Assembly (NCBI GenBank): GCA_934045075.1
Contig: OW203723.1
Location: 25,199,615-25,263,614, forward strand
From: Yponomeuta sedellus
Lineage: Eukaryota > Arthropoda > Insecta > Lepidoptera > Yponomeutidae
Length of the DNA stretch: 64,000 nt
Direction: 5' to 3'
This document shows positions 1 through 11,760 of this stretch, piece after piece (within the stretch, counting starts at the first letter, position 1; each line of letters starts with the position of its first letter). Made by a program: the position numbers and the translations under genes. A model generated the notes under the pieces. It did no database searches. It saw nothing but the letters and a program-made list of their open reading frames with translations, and had not been told where the DNA came from.

Positions 1-137
1 TTGTCTGGAAGAAATTGCTTTTAGCAAGAAGGCAGCCAATTGTACCATGCACGCTAATTTTAGCGAGCTTTTATATACCTACCTATATTATTTTTATTGA
101 TAGATAGATTTATATTAAATAATAAGACTAATAACCA

Positions 138-352
138 TAATTGCACTAACCCGTGCTAAGGACAATTTTAAAAACCTATTTAGAGGCTGTAAGTAATACA
201 GAGATTATTGTAAAGAGGTTCGAAATTTCATTGATGCCAGTAGTCGCCCATTCTGAAGTCGCTCAGTTGGGAGAGCGCTGGTACGGTTAGCAAGAGGTCG
301 CGGGTTCGAGTCCCGGCATGGGTGGATTTTTTAGCCTCTAAATAGGTTTTTA
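138..352 (+). mobile_element. tRNA-bearing repeat (family T), copy 1
   Basis: An inverted copy of the family's 3' tail (TGCACTAACCCGTGCTAAGG, then TTTAAAAACCTATTTAGAGG) is followed by a partial 5' body, a tRNA-like segment at about 250-325 and the tail motif TAGCCTCTAAATAGG. The tRNA-like part has a D arm and a TTCGAGTCCC T arm but a duplicated, degenerate 5' end. No clear target-site duplication is seen. The same blocks recur at more than 16 other places in the window. Confidence 0.75.
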
Positions 353-2656
353 TATTAACCTACCCATTGTATATTGTTCAAACGCAACGATATCTAATTA
401 TTATCATTCGCTATGACAGAAGTTTTTCACGACAAGAATTAGTTCTTGATACAGTCAATGGTTACTCAGTTTGATATAAACTAAGTATAGTAATTTTGTT
501 TAAACGACGCTGTTACGATGCTCTTATCTTAATTAAAACGGCATTCCAAAAAAACGAAGAACAGTCGACAGTACACCAACCATTGCGTCCGTGTAGGTAC
601 GTACTCTATTATTAGCAAGGAGAATTAATTTTCCTTGTTAATAGGAACATTATGGGTGACTTTGAAATTAAAATGCAAAGGTCGATATGCTGTCGACTGA
701 AGTTGACCGAAAATTAGCGTATGATCGAGATGAGTTGACAATGAACAATTATCAAAAAGCTGTTTTTTTTTGTTTTGATTATATTACATTCCTAAGAATT
801 TATAGGTAGGTTAGGTACTTACATCTCGCGGCCCCTGACAATCATATCCGTTAGGTATATCTATACTCACTCAAAGTCAACTTTCGTAAAATTATGTATA
901 ACCCCTAAATATTGATGTGATGTCAAATTAATTAATTTAATTACCTACATTGTTTTAAACAGTAACATTATTTACAATACCTACATTATTATTAGAGTAT
1001 AAAATATGTACTTGAATTCCCTCAATGTTAATGTGACGGGCCCTGAAACACAATGAAAGCAGCTAGTGTCGAAAATTCGAAAATAGTACAGAAATTCTAA
1101 ATGATAAATAAAATATTTTTTGATGTTAATATTTTTTGTGCAAGAAAGTGTAAGAAACCAACTAAATAAATATATTACTAAATAGATAAATAGATATACA
1201 CTTTATTGCACAACAAGAAAAAAAAAAGAATTACAAAATTAAATATGATTTGTACCTATAGGTACGACAAAATAATGTTGTACTTACGTATAACAGTCAC
1301 ATTAAACGTCACTAAAACTTGAAATCACTGTTGTAACTTTGTATTTTTTTCTTTATTTTTTTAATGTAATTACTTTTTTATTTTCTTTCAGCCAGTTCTG
1401 TTTTCGGTCTTGTATTGTTCCACTGCCGGGCGCTACCAAGCACCGAACTCCGGCCCGCTGACTCCACGCGTGAACTGACTTTAATCCGACGACATTCCTA
1501 AACACAGTCAATAATAGACACATGGATCGGTCAGTTTTTGTATTACATACGCAATATAATATGGGTATATATATTTTTTAATTAATCTTATTTTTCACTT
1601 GTCTTCGTGTGTATTTCTAGAGTTTATAACAATAGTTTCGAGACCACTTATTAGGGTTCTCGACTATGGAGTCGAGAAGGAACCCTTGTAGTTTAGCATT
1701 GTCCGTCTTTATACACAGACCGACGGACATGCCGAAACCTGCGGCAAAGAGTCCTTAAAGTACGAAAAACATTGTTACTTTCAAAGTCGGCAAGAGGGGT
1801 TTTTTTTATTTAAGGCTCCGTTTGCGAAATATTAAGCTCTAAAGCATTTGTTCTTGTATTGGGTTCCCCTCACTCTCTTGGCTAATCGGTTGATTGCAGA
1901 AACGTGAAAAAATTCAGGTGACAAACACATTTAATGAGCTTACAAGGAAAACTGTCACGGCTAAGTAGGCTTTACAAGTTAACAAGTAATAGTCGGGCAT
2001 TCTCTACTGAAAATTACGTTGCTGACGTTGATAGTTATGTAACGCAGACAATACAATTTTTTCTACAGAACTCTACACTGGGCGTGGCCCTACACGCACT
2101 TGGCTGTTTTTTATATGTACTAGGTGTATCAGATTCTACCAAAAGACTTCTTGGAAGTGTCTAATTAACCTGTAGGGTCAGTTTAACTTTATTATAATCT
2201 AGCAGTCGACATCAAGTCAACCCTTATATATTTTTGTTGTAAAGTCGTCACTAACGTAACTAATTATAGTTACAGTAATCAGAGAGCACTTATGTAAAGG
2301 ATGATATGCTATCGAACGTACATATTTTTTTGGAAATTTTTCTACAGTTGAAGAAGGTGGAAGGAAGGAAGGTTTACTCCACCCTTAATAAAAAAAAGTA
2401 GGTATAACCACTCCCTTTTCGGGTAGTTACAATATGGAACCGCATATGTCTACAAAACACAGTGACTTATTTATTATAGTACAAAATACGGTACAATGTG
2501 CTACAAGACCGTTGTTCGATTCCCGCTGGCGGCCGCCGTACTTCTATAAATGGTTTCAGGTGTTTAGGTGTGTTTCCAAGTGATACCGGCACTAATGAGG
2601 TCTCAGCATTCATAGACAAGTGTGGAAGAAGTAGAAACAAAATAGTGAACCCAGGT
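353..2656. other. Region upstream of UBA5, no firm gene
   Basis: AT-rich sequence without a recognisable gene. It holds a LINE-like tail at about 1,170-1,260 (CTTTATTGCACAACA followed by A-rich DNA). At 1,650-1,690 there is a short hairpin built on CTCGACT and AGTCGAG flanked by GGTTC and GAACC, which looks like the start of a dispersed repeat. An open frame of 76 codons at 1,934-2,164 matches nothing I recognise and is probably chance. Confidence 0.5.
1392..1478 (+). CDS. Possible last exon of an unknown upstream gene
   Basis: A GC-rich island follows a strong pyrimidine tract ending TTTCTTTCAG. Reading in phase 0 gives 28 residues (ending GPLTPRVN) and then TGA. A second frame stays open a little longer, so neither the frame nor coding status is proven. 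If real, it is the 3' exon of a + strand gene whose body lies left of the window. It could equally be a non-coding exon or part of a repeat. No protein family is recognised. Confidence 0.2.
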   Translation, partial: PVLFSVLYCSTAGRYQAPNSGPLTPRVN

Positions 2657-2720
2657 CTTTTTAAAACCTATTTTGAGGCTAAAAATTCCACCCATGCCGG
2701 GACTCGAACCCGCGACCATT
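2657..2720 (-). mobile_element. Family T fragment
   Basis: Short piece of the tRNA-bearing family: the AAAACCTATTTTGAGGC block followed by the reverse complement of the tRNA T arm and 3' acceptor strand. It is cut off inside the variable loop. A still shorter scrap of the same block sits at 3,197-3,217, in UBA5 intron 1. Confidence 0.7.
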
Positions 2721-3026
2721 AGGGTCTCCTAATTTTCTCCTGTATTAACAGGACGTGTAAACGTGATCTTTTGTAAGGAACGCTCAAACTGGAGGTGCGA
2801 TCGCGACCGCGGTAGCAGTGGCGGTTACCGCTACCGCCACCATGACAATAGTTACTTAAAATATTGTTAGCAAAATGAACGCAGCTAAAATTAATAATTT
2901 CTGTGAACGCGTTTCATTACCGTGGCAAACGTCAAAGTGACAGCTGACTGACTGACTGGATTTCCTTCTAAGTTTTCAGTGAAAGTGATTGCAATTTTAC
3001 GGAATAACTCAGAACTTATCGCAAAT

Positions 3027-6000
3027 ATGAGTACTGTCGAAGAGTTACAGAAGAAAGTGAAGGAGTTAGAAGCCAGACTGGCCGCTGTCCAGGGAAATGC
3101 GGGTCCAGGGAGGAAGAAAATTGATGTTATGTCTTCGGAAGTAGTAGACTCCAACCCTTACAGGTATTTAGCCGTTTTATCACATATGTTAGCCAGTTAA
3201 AAACCTATTTAGAGGCTGATAAGGCGCTTCATCATCACAACATGCACTGGAACCGTGATCATATTCTTGCAACATACCTATCATTGATCATTCATTCACA
3301 TCTGGAAACATTTTATCTACAAAACCTAAATCCTTCAAATACCATTCGGATAATAAGTTGTTCTTTCCCATAACAAAAAAGATAATGTTAACACACAAAT
3401 TTGACTTTGAATGATGTCCAAGTGTGATTGTGTGAATGATGTCGAGAACAAGTTTCAAGCATCTCTTGTCCTTTACATTTCAAAGAATTTTATACATATG
3501 TAATTGTGCGTTAATATGCAAGTTATTAGTGACTAATGTATCATTAAAAACCTATTTAGAGGCTAAAAATAATCTGTACGTAATACAGAGAATAGTGTAA
3601 AGAGGTTGGTTCGAATCCCGGCATGGGTGAAATTTTTAGCCTCTAAATAGGTTTTTAAATTTGTTCCTTAGCACGGGTTAGTGCATTAAAAAAAAAAATA
3701 GTGTAATCATGTGGGTACAGTGATATCGTTCCGATGTTAAAACCTAACTGCAAAGTAGGTAGTCGGGGCTGTAAGTAATTCAATTTGCTTAAGTCAGATG
3801 TCGCTGCCTGTACGTAATACAGAGAATAGTGTAAAGAGGTTCAAAATTTCACTGATGCCGTGAGTCGCCCATTGGCTCAATTGGTAGAGCGCTGGCATCG
3901 ATAGCCAGAGGTTGCGGGTTCGAATCCTGGCATGGGTGAAATTTTTAGCCTCTAAATAGGTTTTTAAATTTGTTCCTTAGCACGGGTTAGTGCATTAAAA
4001 ATAAAAATAGTGTAATAATGTATCATTACTTAAAATAACTGATTAATAATGGTACCATACTGTGGAATTGCAGTCGGCTGATGGCTCTGAAGCGCATGGG
4101 TATAGTGGACAACTACGAGAAGATCCGCGACCTGTCCGTGGCGGTTGTGGGAGTGGGGGGTGTTGGCAGCGTCACAGCCGAGATGCTCACCCGATGCGGG
4201 ATTGGGAAGGTCTGTTGCTATGTCTTTTGAATGAAGAACCAGCTGGGGTCTTAAATTTTAGTTGAACTAAATGTTACATAAAGTGCATGCATAAAATAAA
4301 GAGATTCTTTAGAGAGGATTTTTTCCTACAACTAACATAACCTGTTGAAGAGAAATTCTGCTTGTTGTTTACAAAAGTGCTCCATAAAAACTGGGCTCTA
4401 ACTGTGATGTCACAAGTTGATAGGGATGCCTAGAAGTATATGTTTGATGCTTTTTTTTGTGATAAAATTACATACAAAGGCAAACATATTTTTTTATTGT
4501 TAGAGTAACTTGGTGTTTTGTTCTTTTTGAGACATCGGAAACCAAAAAGTACAATTTATGGTTATACTGTTTGTAAATTAAACACTCTTCCCTTTTCCTC
4601 ATAAAATGTTAGTCCAAACTAATTTTAGTGATTGAAACTAAAAAAATATTGCCAGATGTGAAATATTGAAAAAATATTGCCGGATGTCCGCAAAATGTTA
4701 GTCCAAATTAGTTTTTTGTTTCAATCTACTTTTTAATGAAGTATTTAACGGATCGAAACTAAAAAAAATATTACATTGTTTATCCTACCAGTAACTCAGG
4801 TTGCAGTGCAGAAATGTATATAGTAGAACTTGATGAAGTTTGGCACCAGTGTGCCCAACTTTTGTTTAAAATGGACCATCTTTTTCTTCTTCTTCTTCTT
4901 CAGGCTATATTATGTACTCCACTGCTGGACACAGCCCTCCCCTAATGAGCGCCATGGCTTGCCGCATCCAGCATATGCCTGCAGTTTTTCGCAGATCGTC
5001 ATCCGACCTGGTCGGATGGCGTCCTACACTACACTACCTACCGAGTCGCGGGCTCCACTCAAGAACACGTTTTCTCCATGGATGGACTAAAATGGACCAT
5101 CTTAATTACTAATATATCTGTTTCATTTCAGCTAATCCTCTTCGACTACGACAAAGTAGAGCTAGCCAACATGAACCGGCTCTTCTTCCAGCCGCATCAA
5201 GCCGGCCTCAGCAAGGTTGCGGCCGCTGCGGCGACCCTGCAGAACATTAACCCCGACGTGCATATTGATGCATTCAACTATAACATTACAACAGTGGATA
5301 ACTTCCAAAAGTTCTGTGATACTATTAGGTGAGATGTTGCTGGTGACAGGCACAATATCTAATGTAAAACTGATGCTGAAGGCTTGGGTTTTAATCAGAC
5401 ATTTGACAAAAGAACATGTATAAAGTCCTTTTGTAACCCTGTTTTACAATAAAGTCATTCAGATTCCTTCTATTTTTCTGTCAATGCAATGTCTGGATGA
5501 TTTTATTTGAAAGAATTTAACATTGCAGTAATGTGTCCTCCACTACTCTTGCCACATCGTTTTCTTAACTCTTGAGGTTACGAAACGTCTTTTAGTTTAC
5601 GAAATAAAGGTTAAATGTCAAGCTTCTTCACTTCACTCCTGAAAGTCACGCATCTATTTCTACCAAGGGAATCATTTTGCAGTCAAAATAGTTCATAAAT
5701 AAATGTGTTTTACCCCATGACTTTTTCACGGAGGGTTCCTCAAAACCCGACATCTGAGTCAGTTCTCTATGGCACATCTTGTCTATCCTCTAGTACGGGC
5801 AGTCTGACCGGCGGTCCAGTGGACCTGGTCCTTTCCTGCGTGGACAACTTCGAGGCGCGCATGGCGATCAACACAGCCTGCAACGAGCTCAGCCAGACCT
5901 GGTTCGAGTCGGGCGTCAGCGAGAACGCCGTCTCGGGGCACATACAGCTCATCGTGCCGGGAGAGACGGCCTGCTTCGCTGTGAGTTCACGTTATTCGTA

Positions 6001-9000
6001 GTATTTGGGTGTGAATGTTAACTTACAGCGGGAACCTAAAATTGGAAAAAAATATCAAGTCACTTACTAAACTCACTATGGCATGGATTTAGCCTATTTT
6101 GAATTACAGTAAAAAACTGAGCAAACTAATAGGCGTGACGACAGTATAATCTAAGATGTAACAATTTTGGGTGAATGTACATATTCGAAAGATTTAAGAC
6201 TGATTTAGTTTTATAAAAAAAAAGATTACCAATATTTTCAATAAAATAAAAGATAGGTTAACTTCACCCGTGCTTCGTTGTGACTGCTAGTGATTACCAT
6301 GTTTATTTACCTGGGCGTAGCGTCAGATTCGACGCTATGACCCTGAGAGCTGTTTTTTCACAGATTTAAAATAATTTTAGATTTAGAAGGTCAAACCCGC
6401 AACCTCTGGCTATCCGTGCCAGAGGTTGCGGGTTCCAATCCCGGCATTCGTGAAATTTTTAGCCTCTAAATAGGTTTTTAAAATTGTACTTAGCACGGGT
6501 TAGTGCATTAAAAATTAAAATAGTATAAATGTTTATATCCTTTTTTATGTACTAACCCGTGCTAAGGACAATTTTTAAAAACCTATTCAGAGGCCAAAAA
6601 CCCATCCCGGGACACGAACCCGCGACCTCCGGTCAAGCGTGCCAGGTTTTTAAAAATAATAAATGTGTCCCTACATTGATATGAACCTTTGTATGCCCCC
6701 TTTGCTGGGGCACGGATCAGGCCATACTCTACTACAGGGGCCAGGTCCGGGTTGGTGGAGGATTGTAAGACAGTGGCGGGCCTTACTGTCAGAAGTTATC
6801 AAGCCGCCCATAAGACCTCTGACATAGCTTAACAACCGCTTCACGTGCCTTGCGAAGCACGGAAAATGTTACTTGCGGTAGTCACGGGAATAACACCCAT
6901 CCTGCACCAGACCGCGCCTTTTGTTGCTTAACTCACTTGATTAAAATTACCCGGTTTAACTAGATCATATTATAAATGTATTTTTTACTGATAAAATAAA
7001 CTATTTCAATTTAGTCGATTATAAAGAATATAATAGTTTTGAATATGGCATTACACTATAAGTTAATTGATGTGTTCCAGTGTGCCCCACCTCTAGTAGT
7101 GGCATCAAAAATAGACGAGAAGACTTTGAAGAGGGAAGGTGTCTGCGCGGCCAGCTTACCTACGACCATGGGCATTGTAGCTGGATTTTTAGGTAGGCTT
7201 TGATATTTTGTATGACGATGTTCAGAAGCGATTTTGAGAATTGAAATACTACCATGTAATATTCAAGTGAGTAAACTTTGTTGCACACGAAACATTTAAC
7301 AGGACATTACATAAGAAATAACAGGTACAAAGGAGAGCTTATCTCTACAGGAGATTCCTTTCAGCAAACATTAGAGTACCTACTATGTTGGACGATATAA
7401 CGTCATTCTTCGATCTCTTCTGCAGCATATTAATTTTTTACATGGTCTCGAAATTTTAGTTCTCAAAGCTGGCTTGTCTAGAAGAGTTGGTTATTAAATA
7501 AAGCTAAAACTTGTAAAAGTGTTCATCTAACAGATAAGTTGACGTTAGAAAACACTGGAAACAAATGAAAGCGAAATAATTTAAAAACCTATTTAGAGGC
7601 AAAAAAATTCACCCATGCCGGGATTCGAACCCGCAACCACTGGCTATCCGTGCCAGCGCTCTACCAATTGAGCCAATGGGCGACTCACCGGCATCAGTGT
7701 AATTTCGAACCTCTACACTATTCTCTGTATTACGTACAGGCAGCGACATCTGGCTTAAGCAAATTGCATCACTGAGGTTCGAAATTTCACTGATGCCGGT
7801 GAGTCGCCCATTGGCTTAATCGGTAGAGCGCTGGCACGGATAGCCAGAGGTTGCGGGTTCGAATCCCGGCAAGGGTGAAATTTTTAGCCTCTAAATAGGT
7901 TTGTAAATTTGTCCTTAGCACGGGTTAGTGCATTAAAAATAAAAATAGTATAAGCGAAATCATTGTCTGTTTCACATGCGCGAGTCGCGTGAACCGGTTT
8001 AATGAATCCATCTCTTCTTCCAGTACAAAACACGCTGAAGCACCTGCTAGGCTTCGGCCAAGTCAGCTACTACCTGGGCTACAGCGCACTGACGGACTTC
8101 TTCCCCACGATGCGGCTGCGGCCAAACGCGCAGTGCGACGACGCGCACTGCCGCGCGCGCCAGGCCGAGTGCCGCGCGCGGCCTGTGGTCGAGCAGGCCA
8201 CCGAGGTCAAGGAAGACCCTAGGCCGCTGCACGATGATAACGAGTGGGGTGTGTATAATGTTTGTATGCTAAAGCTGATAATAGCATTTAACATTTACAC
8301 ACAAGCACATACATTGCGTCTGGCCCCACACTAGGGTACCCTGTGTCGTGAGAACCAGAAACAACGACATCACAAACATGTAAACATCCAAGACCTGGGC
8401 TATTTTTTGTCCCCAGCCGGGATTCGAACCCGGAACCTCTTGCATGGTAGGCAGACGCGCTACCGCTACGCCACAGAGGTCGTCAAATATAGGGTAGTGC
8501 GCTTACGAGATTGTTCCTAAGAGTGAGGCTGTGACCAAACGCGCAGTGCGAAGACGTGCATTATTGCGCGCGCTAGCCCGAGTGTCGCAGGCTGCCTGTG
8601 GTCGAGCAGGCTACCGAGGTCAAGGAAGATCCTAGGCCGTTACACGATGATAACAAGTGGGGTGGGTATAATTACGCATTTGTTTGCGAAAGGTGCAACA
8701 ATAGCGCGCTTACGGGATTGTTTGTAAGGGAGCGCATTGTCGCGCGCTAGGACGAGTGCCGCCGAGTAAGGTAGAGTAGGCTACCGAGTACTATGATATA
8801 AGTGGAGTGTGCACGTAGGTATTATAATGTTTTTTTTTTGCTAAAAACTATGGTAAGTTTACGGCATTGTTTCTAAGGATACGGCTGTGAACAAACGCGC
8901 AGTGTGTATGAGATGCGCACTGTAGCGATGATTCAATGAGCGGGGTTTTTACGTGGGTTATATTTTTTGTTGGTCGAGTGAGAACTTTTTTAATAATTAA

Positions 9001-10201
9001 AAACCTCACTCGACCAACAAAAAATGCACATAGGTTACCATAATTGGTTTACATGCAGTGCAGAGTATGAAATATTTTATGTTGTAGACGTACATGTCAA
9101 TGTTTTATGTTTTATGGTGGAGCTGCCGCGAACCACCGTCAGTAGTGGAAATCGGTGGTTGAGGCCCTATGCTGCCCTAGGAGTTAAAGGACCGAAGAAG
9201 AAGAAGGTGTATCATTAGCAATGTACTTTCAAACCGTACTTAATGATTCAATTTATACGGCAACATTTGAATGATCACACAAGTACGCCTGGTTAATCTG
9301 TTGTTTTCTTGTTGCAGGAATAAGTCTGGTCGACGAAAACAGCCCTGTAGACGATGACAATAGCAGCTTGAACCTCGTCGATGGAGTGCAGGTGATTTAT
9401 TTATTATTTTATTTGGAAAACTAACAGCTTATAACTAACACAATAGATTACATGCATAGCAACAGAAAGCCAACAAAAAGTTTTCGCAGATAGCCATATT
9501 TTGAGCAATTAGCACAATTGATTCTATGAATTTTCACAACCGAAAAAACACATGGCTGCCCCTCTTTCCCGCCAGAACTCTCAGGGGGTGAAGCGCGGGT
9601 AAGAGGAACAGTCTCATACGTATAAAAGAGATTAGACGTGGCTCGCTCTCGTTTCTTTATCCATCGACCTATTGTTAATTTTCCAAACTTTGGCCTTCGT
9701 CTACGTAGCGTAAAGAGATAATGTATACAGCGTCCAGTGGCAGCTTCGCGCTAAATTGATGAAGCGATATCTCAAACACCGCCAGTGTTATACTATTTTT
9801 ATTTTTAATGCACTAACCCATGCTAAGGAACAAATTTAAAAACCTGTTTAGAGGCTAAAAATTTCACCCATGCCGGGATTCGAACCCGCAACCTCTGGCT
9901 ATCCGTGCCAGCGCTCTACCAATTGAGCCAATGGGCGACTCACGGCATCAGTGAAATTTACCGCCAGTGTTACTTTACATTCGTAACTCCCAGTTGATTT
10001 GTTATGCGAGCATCCCAGAGGGTTGGATATTCGGAAATCTTCAGAAATTGAATTATGCCATTGAAACATAATGGGAACGGTTTCCAGGTGGCGTACAGCA
10101 TCCCTGTGGACAACAGTACGCCGGAGTCCAGTACAGGTGGCGCCGTTGCGGCCTCGGAACTCTCGCTCGAGGAACTCATGGCGCAGATGAAGTCCATGTA
10201 G
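3027..10201 (+). CDS. Uba5: Ubiquitin-like modifier-activating enzyme 5 (UFM1 E1)
   Basis: UBA5 adenylates UFM1 with ATP, holds it as a thioester and passes it to UFC1; it is the E1 of ufmylation, cytosolic and ER-linked. Exons: 3027-3163, 4074-4209, 5132-5328, 5794-5980, 7081-7192, 8024-8248, 9318-9391 and 10088-10201. All joins are GT/AG and the phases close to 1,182 nt, or 393 aa (human about 404). Visible features: ATP-binding GVGGVG at residues 72-77; a [12 protein letters not shown] segment; zinc ligands C217/C220 and C294/C299; catalytic Cys241 in KREGVCAAS; the UFM1-interacting EWGISLV at 330-336; and the UFC1-binding tail ELMAQMKSM. The ATG at 3,027 gives an N-terminal coiled segment followed by the conserved [11 protein letters not shown]. 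Introns hold several repeats and pseudo-exon copies. The gene converges on MSH5. Confidence 0.96.
3546..4015 (+). mobile_element. Family T element, partial dimer with 12-bp target duplication
   Basis: Flanked by TAATGTATCATT at 3,534-3,545 and 4,016-4,027. It opens with an inverted tail block, then a 5'-truncated unit with only the tRNA T arm. A nearly complete second unit follows, with a ~150-bp leader, a tRNA-like cloverleaf at about 3,866-3,939 and both tail blocks. It is inserted in UBA5 intron 1. The head-to-tail arrangement shows the order of blocks in the parent sequence: leader, tRNA-like part, tail B, tail A. Confidence 0.85.
4885..5060. mobile_element. LINE 3'-end fragment (family A)
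   Basis: Begins in a CTT repeat, then CAGGCTATATTATGTACTCC and a segment repeated at 19,845, 23,860-24,300, 25,060 and 37,955. The - strand frame of related copies resembles the C-terminus of RTE/Jockey-like reverse transcriptase polyproteins of Lepidoptera. It is non-coding here and lies in UBA5 intron 2. Confidence 0.65.
6396..6655. mobile_element. Two adjacent family T pieces, the first a hairpin
   Basis: At 6,396-6,520 the tRNA-like sequence is mirrored about its anticodon stem (CCGCAACCTCTGGC facing GCCAGAGGTTGCGG) and runs into tail blocks B and A. At 6,548-6,650 a second, diverged piece starts with tail A in the opposite orientation. Both lie in UBA5 intron 4. Confidence 0.75.
6690..6950. 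repeat. Dispersed repeat (family C)
   Basis: About 250 bp shared with 43,125-43,378, 45,940-46,262, 48,900-49,240 and 60,045-60,150. Shared motifs include TGACAGTAAGGCCCGCCACT and CCCGTGGTGGAGTATGGCC, or their complements. The 43.1-kb copy ends in AAATAAATAAATAAAT, which suggests a retroposon tail. It has no coding capacity. I do not recognise a named family. Confidence 0.7.
7578..7951. mobile_element. Family T element, full fold-back with 9-bp target duplication
   Basis: AAGCGAAAT flanks both sides (7,569-7,577 and 7,952-7,960). The left arm is tail B, tRNA-like and leader on the - strand. The right arm is leader, tRNA-like, tail B and tail A on the + strand. The whole is an almost complete inverted duplication with its centre in the leader near 7,760. 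It lies in UBA5 intron 5, about 70 bp from the acceptor of exon 6. Confidence 0.85.
8334..8485 (-). mobile_element. tRNA-headed SINE (family D)
   Basis: The tRNA-like head (read on the - strand, GACCTCTGTGGCGTAGCGGT then GGTTCGAATCCCGGCTGGGG) has good A and B boxes. The body runs through GTTTACATGTTTGTGATGTC and GGTTCTCACGACACAGGGTA. Other copies are at 40,565-40,790 (+) and 56,690-56,885 (-). The head lies at the 5' end as in classical SINEs, unlike family T. It is inserted in UBA5 intron 6. Confidence 0.8.
8496..8960 (+). repeat. Degenerate tandem copies of UBA5 exon 6 3' half
   Basis: Three successive units (about 8,496-8,690, 8,700-8,815 and 8,857-8,960) each carry a short intron motif (GCGCTTACGRGATTGTT-like) and then sequence matching the 3' half of exon 6. 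Copy 1 is the closest: it follows the exon through GGTCGAGCAGGCTACCGAGG and keeps a GT at the donor position. It has in-frame TGA and TAG and lacks the 5' half with its acceptor. Copies 2 and 3 are more decayed. They are pseudo-exons, not part of the mRNA as far as can be judged. Confidence 0.85.
8963..9024. repeat. 20-bp perfect inverted repeat
   Basis: Arms TTTTTTGTTGGTCGAGTGAG (8,963-8,982) and its exact complement (9,005-9,024) flank a 22-base AT-rich loop. It abuts the last degenerate exon-6 copy in UBA5 intron 6. Confidence 0.85.
9791..9959 (-). mobile_element. Family T element, 5'-truncated, 13-bp target duplication
   Basis: ACCGCCAGTGTTA flanks both sides (9,778-9,790 and 9,960-9,972). 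On the - strand it reads a short leader piece, an intact tRNA-like cloverleaf, tail B and tail A. There is no fold-back. This copy shows the simple form: a constant tail end and a truncated leader end, as in target-primed retroposition. It lies in UBA5 intron 7. Confidence 0.87.
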
Positions 10202-10486
10202 ACTGTGTCAGGTTACTATTGACCGGCCGTCCTGAGAATGCCGGTGACGTATCGTTTCACATTGGCATCTAGTGGTGACGGTCAGTGTTTGTTGCGTGTG
10301 TGACGTCAGCGCCTCAGTGAATAACACAGTGGGGAAGTTTGAGAGAGGAGTTGTCTACGGTTAAAGTCTTGCGCCTCGTTCTAAGCCTTTAAACGCCACA
10401 TAGGTCACCAGTGACCTCACCCCGCTGAAGTATTTTCGCCTTGTCGAAACGTGGCGCTACGCGGTCCTAACTTGCGCCACCAATGG

Positions 10487-10492
10487 AATAAA
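10487..10492 (+). terminator. Probable UBA5 polyadenylation signal
   Basis: AATAAA lies 286 nt after the UBA5 stop codon. It is the first canonical hexamer seen downstream of the stop. Confidence 0.55.
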
Positions 10493-10570
10493 AATCATAA
10501 CTTGTTTGATAATACGTTCGTTTGAAAGAGTCAAATTTAGTCATCAAAAATCCTTACAACCAAATCCTTA

Positions 10571-10634
10571 GGTCCTACACGGTAAGGTCTACAAATAGTG
10601 GTCACACTATTTGTAGACCTTACCGTGTAGAACC
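10571..10634. repeat. 28-bp inverted repeat
   Basis: Arms at 10,571-10,598 and 10,607-10,634 around CACGGTAAGGTCTACAAATA are complementary with one mismatch and an 8-base loop. The repeat lies between the UBA5 3' end and the piggyBac element. Confidence 0.8.
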
Positions 10635-10969
10635 TAGTTTAACTCTTAATCGATTTCCGCTAAAACGGCCGTTTTTTGGCAAAACTGCTATTCCTAGATT
10701 CTTGAACCTATTTTCTTTTTTTAAGATATATAATGTAAACTTTTTTCAAAAACGCGTTTTAACCTTTCGTATGCTTTGTCACGGATCCATGCTCAATATA
10801 CTTTGATCACTTTTAGGCAATTTTATTTATTATCCCGTTGGTTTTAAGGCTTAAAATTATTTGTAAGTTGTTACGAATGAACCAATGTACCATAGACATC
10901 ATTCACTTATTTGGAAAACACAACACTATGGTCGTTTGATCGCATTCAAATTTGCTAACGGTGAACGTG

Positions 10970-11218
10970 ATTGTGGCAGTTGCAGTGTGGAAATAAAATA
11001 AGATTTTTATGCCACACTTGGCCAGAAAGCGGCTTTCGCGCAGCGTGCGGAAAAAGCCGCTTTCTGGCCAAGTGTAGACATAAAAAGATGTACACAACAC
11101 GGGAGGTAATAAAGAAAGCTCTCGATCGCATATTTACGTCCCTCGCTCGCTTGCAGGTCGGGCCGCAAACTTCTGCGATCTCGGCCTTTCTTTGTATTAC
11201 CACCCTAGTTGTGTAATG
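10970..11218. repeat. Fold-back repeat (family I), copy 1
   Basis: About 250 bp recur in reverse orientation at 44,262-44,500, sharing TAGTACATTACACAACTAGG and the hairpin CACTTGGCCAGAAAGCGGCT. Inside is an inverted repeat of that hairpin motif (11,014 against about 11,055). It looks like a non-autonomous DNA element. It is nested in the piggyBac element. Confidence 0.75.
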
Positions 11219-11760
11219 TACTATTACTAGAAAAACATTGAAAAAGGTAAGTAACGTGTTTTTTTGTTATAATTAATACTATTTAGAACCCCTATTTACA
11301 ATTCAAAAGTGTAATATAAGCTTTTATATAAATAATACAAATTTTATTATAGAAATAAGTTTTTATTATTCATAAATCTCGATAACTCCTGTTTTTGTTC
11401 TCGCCTTATACGAAATGTACGCACACATACGCAAAAAAAATGCCTATAGTATGTGTACACAAAAATTACCAAGCTCTGATAAAGGGTGTGCATAAAGATT
11501 TTGTAATGTTTGTAAAAAAAATGTTGGATGAACGTAAACGTAAACGTGTTTGTACTCTTTAGATTGGTCTCAACATGTAGGATGGTGATCAGGGTCTGAT
11601 GATGGAGCCTGAAGGTGACAACAGGATTCACGCTCGGATGAACGTAGACATGTCGTGTTTGGACTCTTTAGATTGGTCTCAATATGTAGAATGCTCCCGG
11701 TTGGTTATCAGGAATTTAACTAGTAAAATATTGTTTTGCAGAAAACAGTAAGTTCCTACT

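Noticed and set aside
3546..4015. Hammerhead ribozyme in family T (CTGATG near a GAAA)
   Set aside because: The seventh core base and the stem between CTGATG and GAAA do not fit the hammerhead consensus. A structure search could revisit this.
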